Below, piece by piece: positions 57,215-58,592 of a DNA stretch of 58,592 nt. The position numbers were made by a program, and so were the translations under genes. Location: positions 1 to 58,592 of the IMG/VR virus record IMGVR_UViG_3300041809_003506. One strand, written 5' to 3'. The notes under the pieces were generated by a model. The model was not told the DNA's origin and searched no databases. It saw only the letters and a list, made by a program, of their open reading frames with translations. Within the stretch, counting starts at the first letter, position 1. Every line of letters starts with the position of its first letter. This stretch comes from a virus.

Positions 57215-57660
57215 CGCGCGCCCTACCCTCACGCGATCAGATCGGCCCCGACACGCCGCTGCGACTCGCCGACGCCGTCGCCACGGCCTACCCCTGCGGC
57301 GGAATGACCGTTAGCGGGTTACGCACAGAGGCACGCAAGGGGCGCCTTGTCATCGAGCGCGTGGCGGGCAAGGATTTCACCACCTTGGCGGCGATCGAAC
57401 GTATGAGGGTACTATGCCGCGGACAGCAACCGGACCTCACCTCTGGCTCCGCCCCGAACGCCGCAATCGACGCGGACACGTCACTCACCAGGCCAGCTGG
57501 ATCATTGTCGACGGAAAACATCAACAAGGCACTAGCTGCCTTCACAGTGACCGCCGAGGAGCTGAGCGAGCGCTTGAACGCTACATCGGCCTCAAATACC
57601 GCGACGCGGCGAAAGCGGGCACCCGTGATCCAGCTTCGATCCCGGTCGTCGACGTCCTAA
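57211..57660 (+). CDS. Excisionase-like DNA-binding protein
   Basis: A 149-residue protein. The first half contains TPLRLADAVATAYPCGGMTV and SGLRTEARKGRLVIERVAGK, a MerR-like winged helix typical of excisionase proteins in rhizobial prophages. The C-terminal half is low complexity, and its gene shares 247 bp with the integrase gene in another frame. It should direct integrase toward excision. Confidence 0.7.
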   Translation: MTRALPSRDQIGPDTPLRLADAVATAYPCGGMTVSGLRTEARKGRLVIERVAGKDFTTLAAIERMRVLCRGQQPDLTSGSAPNAAIDADTSLTRPAGSLSTENINKALAAFTVTAEELSERLNATSASNTATRRKRAPVIQLRSRSSTS

Positions 57661-58592
57661 CTCTCTATGCAGCGAACATCGTCCCGCGCCATGCGCGGCC
57701 GCGCGAGACGCTGGCCCGCATTCAACGGTTGGTCGACTTCTTCGGCAATAAGGCGCTCGCCGATATCAACGGCGAGCTCTGCCGCAGCTTCGTCCGCGCG
57801 CGGTCGACGCCAGGTGCCGGCCGTGACGATCTCAGCGTGCTGCGCGCCGCGATCAATCACCATCGCGAGGAAGGGTATTGCCGCGAGCTCATCAGCGTCG
57901 CGCTGCCGGAAAAGAGCCGCGGCCGGGAACGATGGCTGACCCGCGCCGAGGCGGCCGAGCTGATCTGGCGCGCCTGGCGCTTCCGCGAAAAACAAAAGGG
58001 CAGGGCGACGGCGCGGGCAAGCCGCCAGCACGTCGCCCGGTTCATCCTGGTCGCGCTCTACACCGGGAGCCGCGCCGGCGCCGTCTGTTCGGCAGCGCTC
58101 GATCCGATCGAGGGTAGGGGCTTCATTGATCTCGACCGCGGCATCTTCTACAGGCGCCCTGCGGGGGCCGCTGAAACGAAGAAGCGGCGGCCGCCAGTAC
58201 CGTTGCCCCGGCGGCTTTTGACTCACCTACGGCGCTGGAAACGGCGCGGGCAGGCCTTTGCCGTCGAATGGAATGGCGCACCCGTCAGAGACGTCGACAA
58301 AGCGTTCCGCCACGTCGCCCACGAAGCCGGCATGCACGACGTCACCCCGCACGTTCTCCGCCACACGGCGGCGACATGGCTGATGCAGCTCGGCACGGAT
58401 CTATGGGAAGCCGCCGGGTACCTCGGCATGAGCGTCGACCAGCTCGAGCGCAATTATGGTCACCATCACCCCGATCATCTCAAGGGTGCCAGGGATGCTT
58501 TCGATCGGCCGCCAAAACGTCGCCAATCCAACGCCATCGCCGAGAGCGATTTAACGGCTTCGAATGTGCGCAAGATCGCCGATAATCGTTGA
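57414..58592 (+). CDS. int: Tyrosine recombinase / phage integrase
   Basis: A 392-residue integrase. N-terminal arm-binding segment with LWLRPERRNRRGHVTHQASW; core-binding domain about 78-165; catalytic residues Arg220 in LYTGSRAGAV, His313/Arg316 in HVLRHTAATW, and Tyr348 in RNYGHHHPDH. The window ends on its stop codon. It overlaps the excisionase gene. It should insert the phage at the tRNA-Pro gene at the other end of the window. Confidence 0.95.
   Translation: MPRTATGPHLWLRPERRNRRGHVTHQASWIIVDGKHQQGTSCLHSDRRGAERALERYIGLKYRDAAKAGTRDPASIPVVDVLTLYAANIVPRHARPRETLARIQRLVDFFGNKALADINGELCRSFVRARSTPGAGRDDLSVLRAAINHHREEGYCRELISVALPEKSRGRERWLTRAEAAELIWRAWRFREKQKGRATARASRQHVARFILVALYTGSRAGAVCSAALDPIEGRGFIDLDRGIFYRRPAGAAETKKRRPPVPLPRRLLTHLRRWKRRGQAFAVEWNGAPVRDVDKAFRHVAHEAGMHDVTPHVLRHTAATWLMQLGTDLWEAAGYLGMSVDQLERNYGHHHPDHLKGARDAFDRPPKRRQSNAIAESDLTASNVRKIADNR

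Overview
The window is an essentially complete lambdoid siphophage-type prophage lying between a tRNA-Pro(CGG) gene at its left end (92-168) and a tyrosine integrase whose stop codon is the last base (57414-58592). High GC, the integrase and excisionase families, and a tail module related to the Rhodobacter gene transfer agent (DUF2460, DUF2163 and NlpC/P60 proteins) suggest an alphaproteobacterial host, probably Hyphomicrobiales of the Bradyrhizobium/Rhodopseudomonas type. The genus is inference; no host gene is clear enough to settle it.

Nearly all genes from 51158 down to 1026 are on the minus strand in long runs with ATGA or GTGA overlaps. Read in that direction they form: (i) an early and replication run (51158-39297) of small membrane and zinc proteins, an HNH protein, a ParB-like protein, a ParB/MT-A70 methyltransferase fusion, a DUF5131 protein, a TSCPD protein, a CHC2/Toprim primase, an SF3 helicase and a DUF6456 protein, with a repeat-rich putative origin (40101-40427) just downstream of the helicase; (ii) a terminator and candidate promoter (39165-39239); (iii) a late run: HIRAN, HNH, small and large terminase, portal, fused prohead protease, HK97-type capsid, decoration protein, radical SAM enzyme, two-domain glycosyltransferase, connectors, tail tube, frameshifted tail chaperones, tape measure, tail tip, a series of signal-peptide-bearing fibre-like proteins, then endolysin, lipase and small membrane proteins of a lysis region, ending at a terminator (886-930). 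A SAM methyltransferase (6955-7767) and an HNH gene (243-836) are opposite-strand cargo.

Between the replication run and the immunity region lies a complete diversity-generating retroelement (DGR) on the minus strand: target gene with a C-terminal lectin-type fold (52964-53878), accessory protein Avd (52549-52935), template repeat TR (52418-52544) and reverse transcriptase (51227-52234). TR and the variable repeat VR (52982-53108) align over 127 bp with nine differences, all at TR adenines of the coding strand (9 of 20 adenines changed, none of 107 other bases), the signature of adenine-specific mutagenic retrohoming.

The right end is the lysogeny region: divergent HTH regulators with clustered operator-like repeats, a BamE-like lipoprotein overlapping the repressor gene, a zinc-ribbon protein, an HNH nuclease, an RlpA-like protein, a winged-helix protein, an excisionase-like gene and the integrase. 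Besides the DGR, the most unusual points are the radical SAM/glycosyltransferase pair inside the head operon, the GGGAGGAT repeat array by the helicase gene, and the number of virion-position proteins carrying Sec signal peptides.
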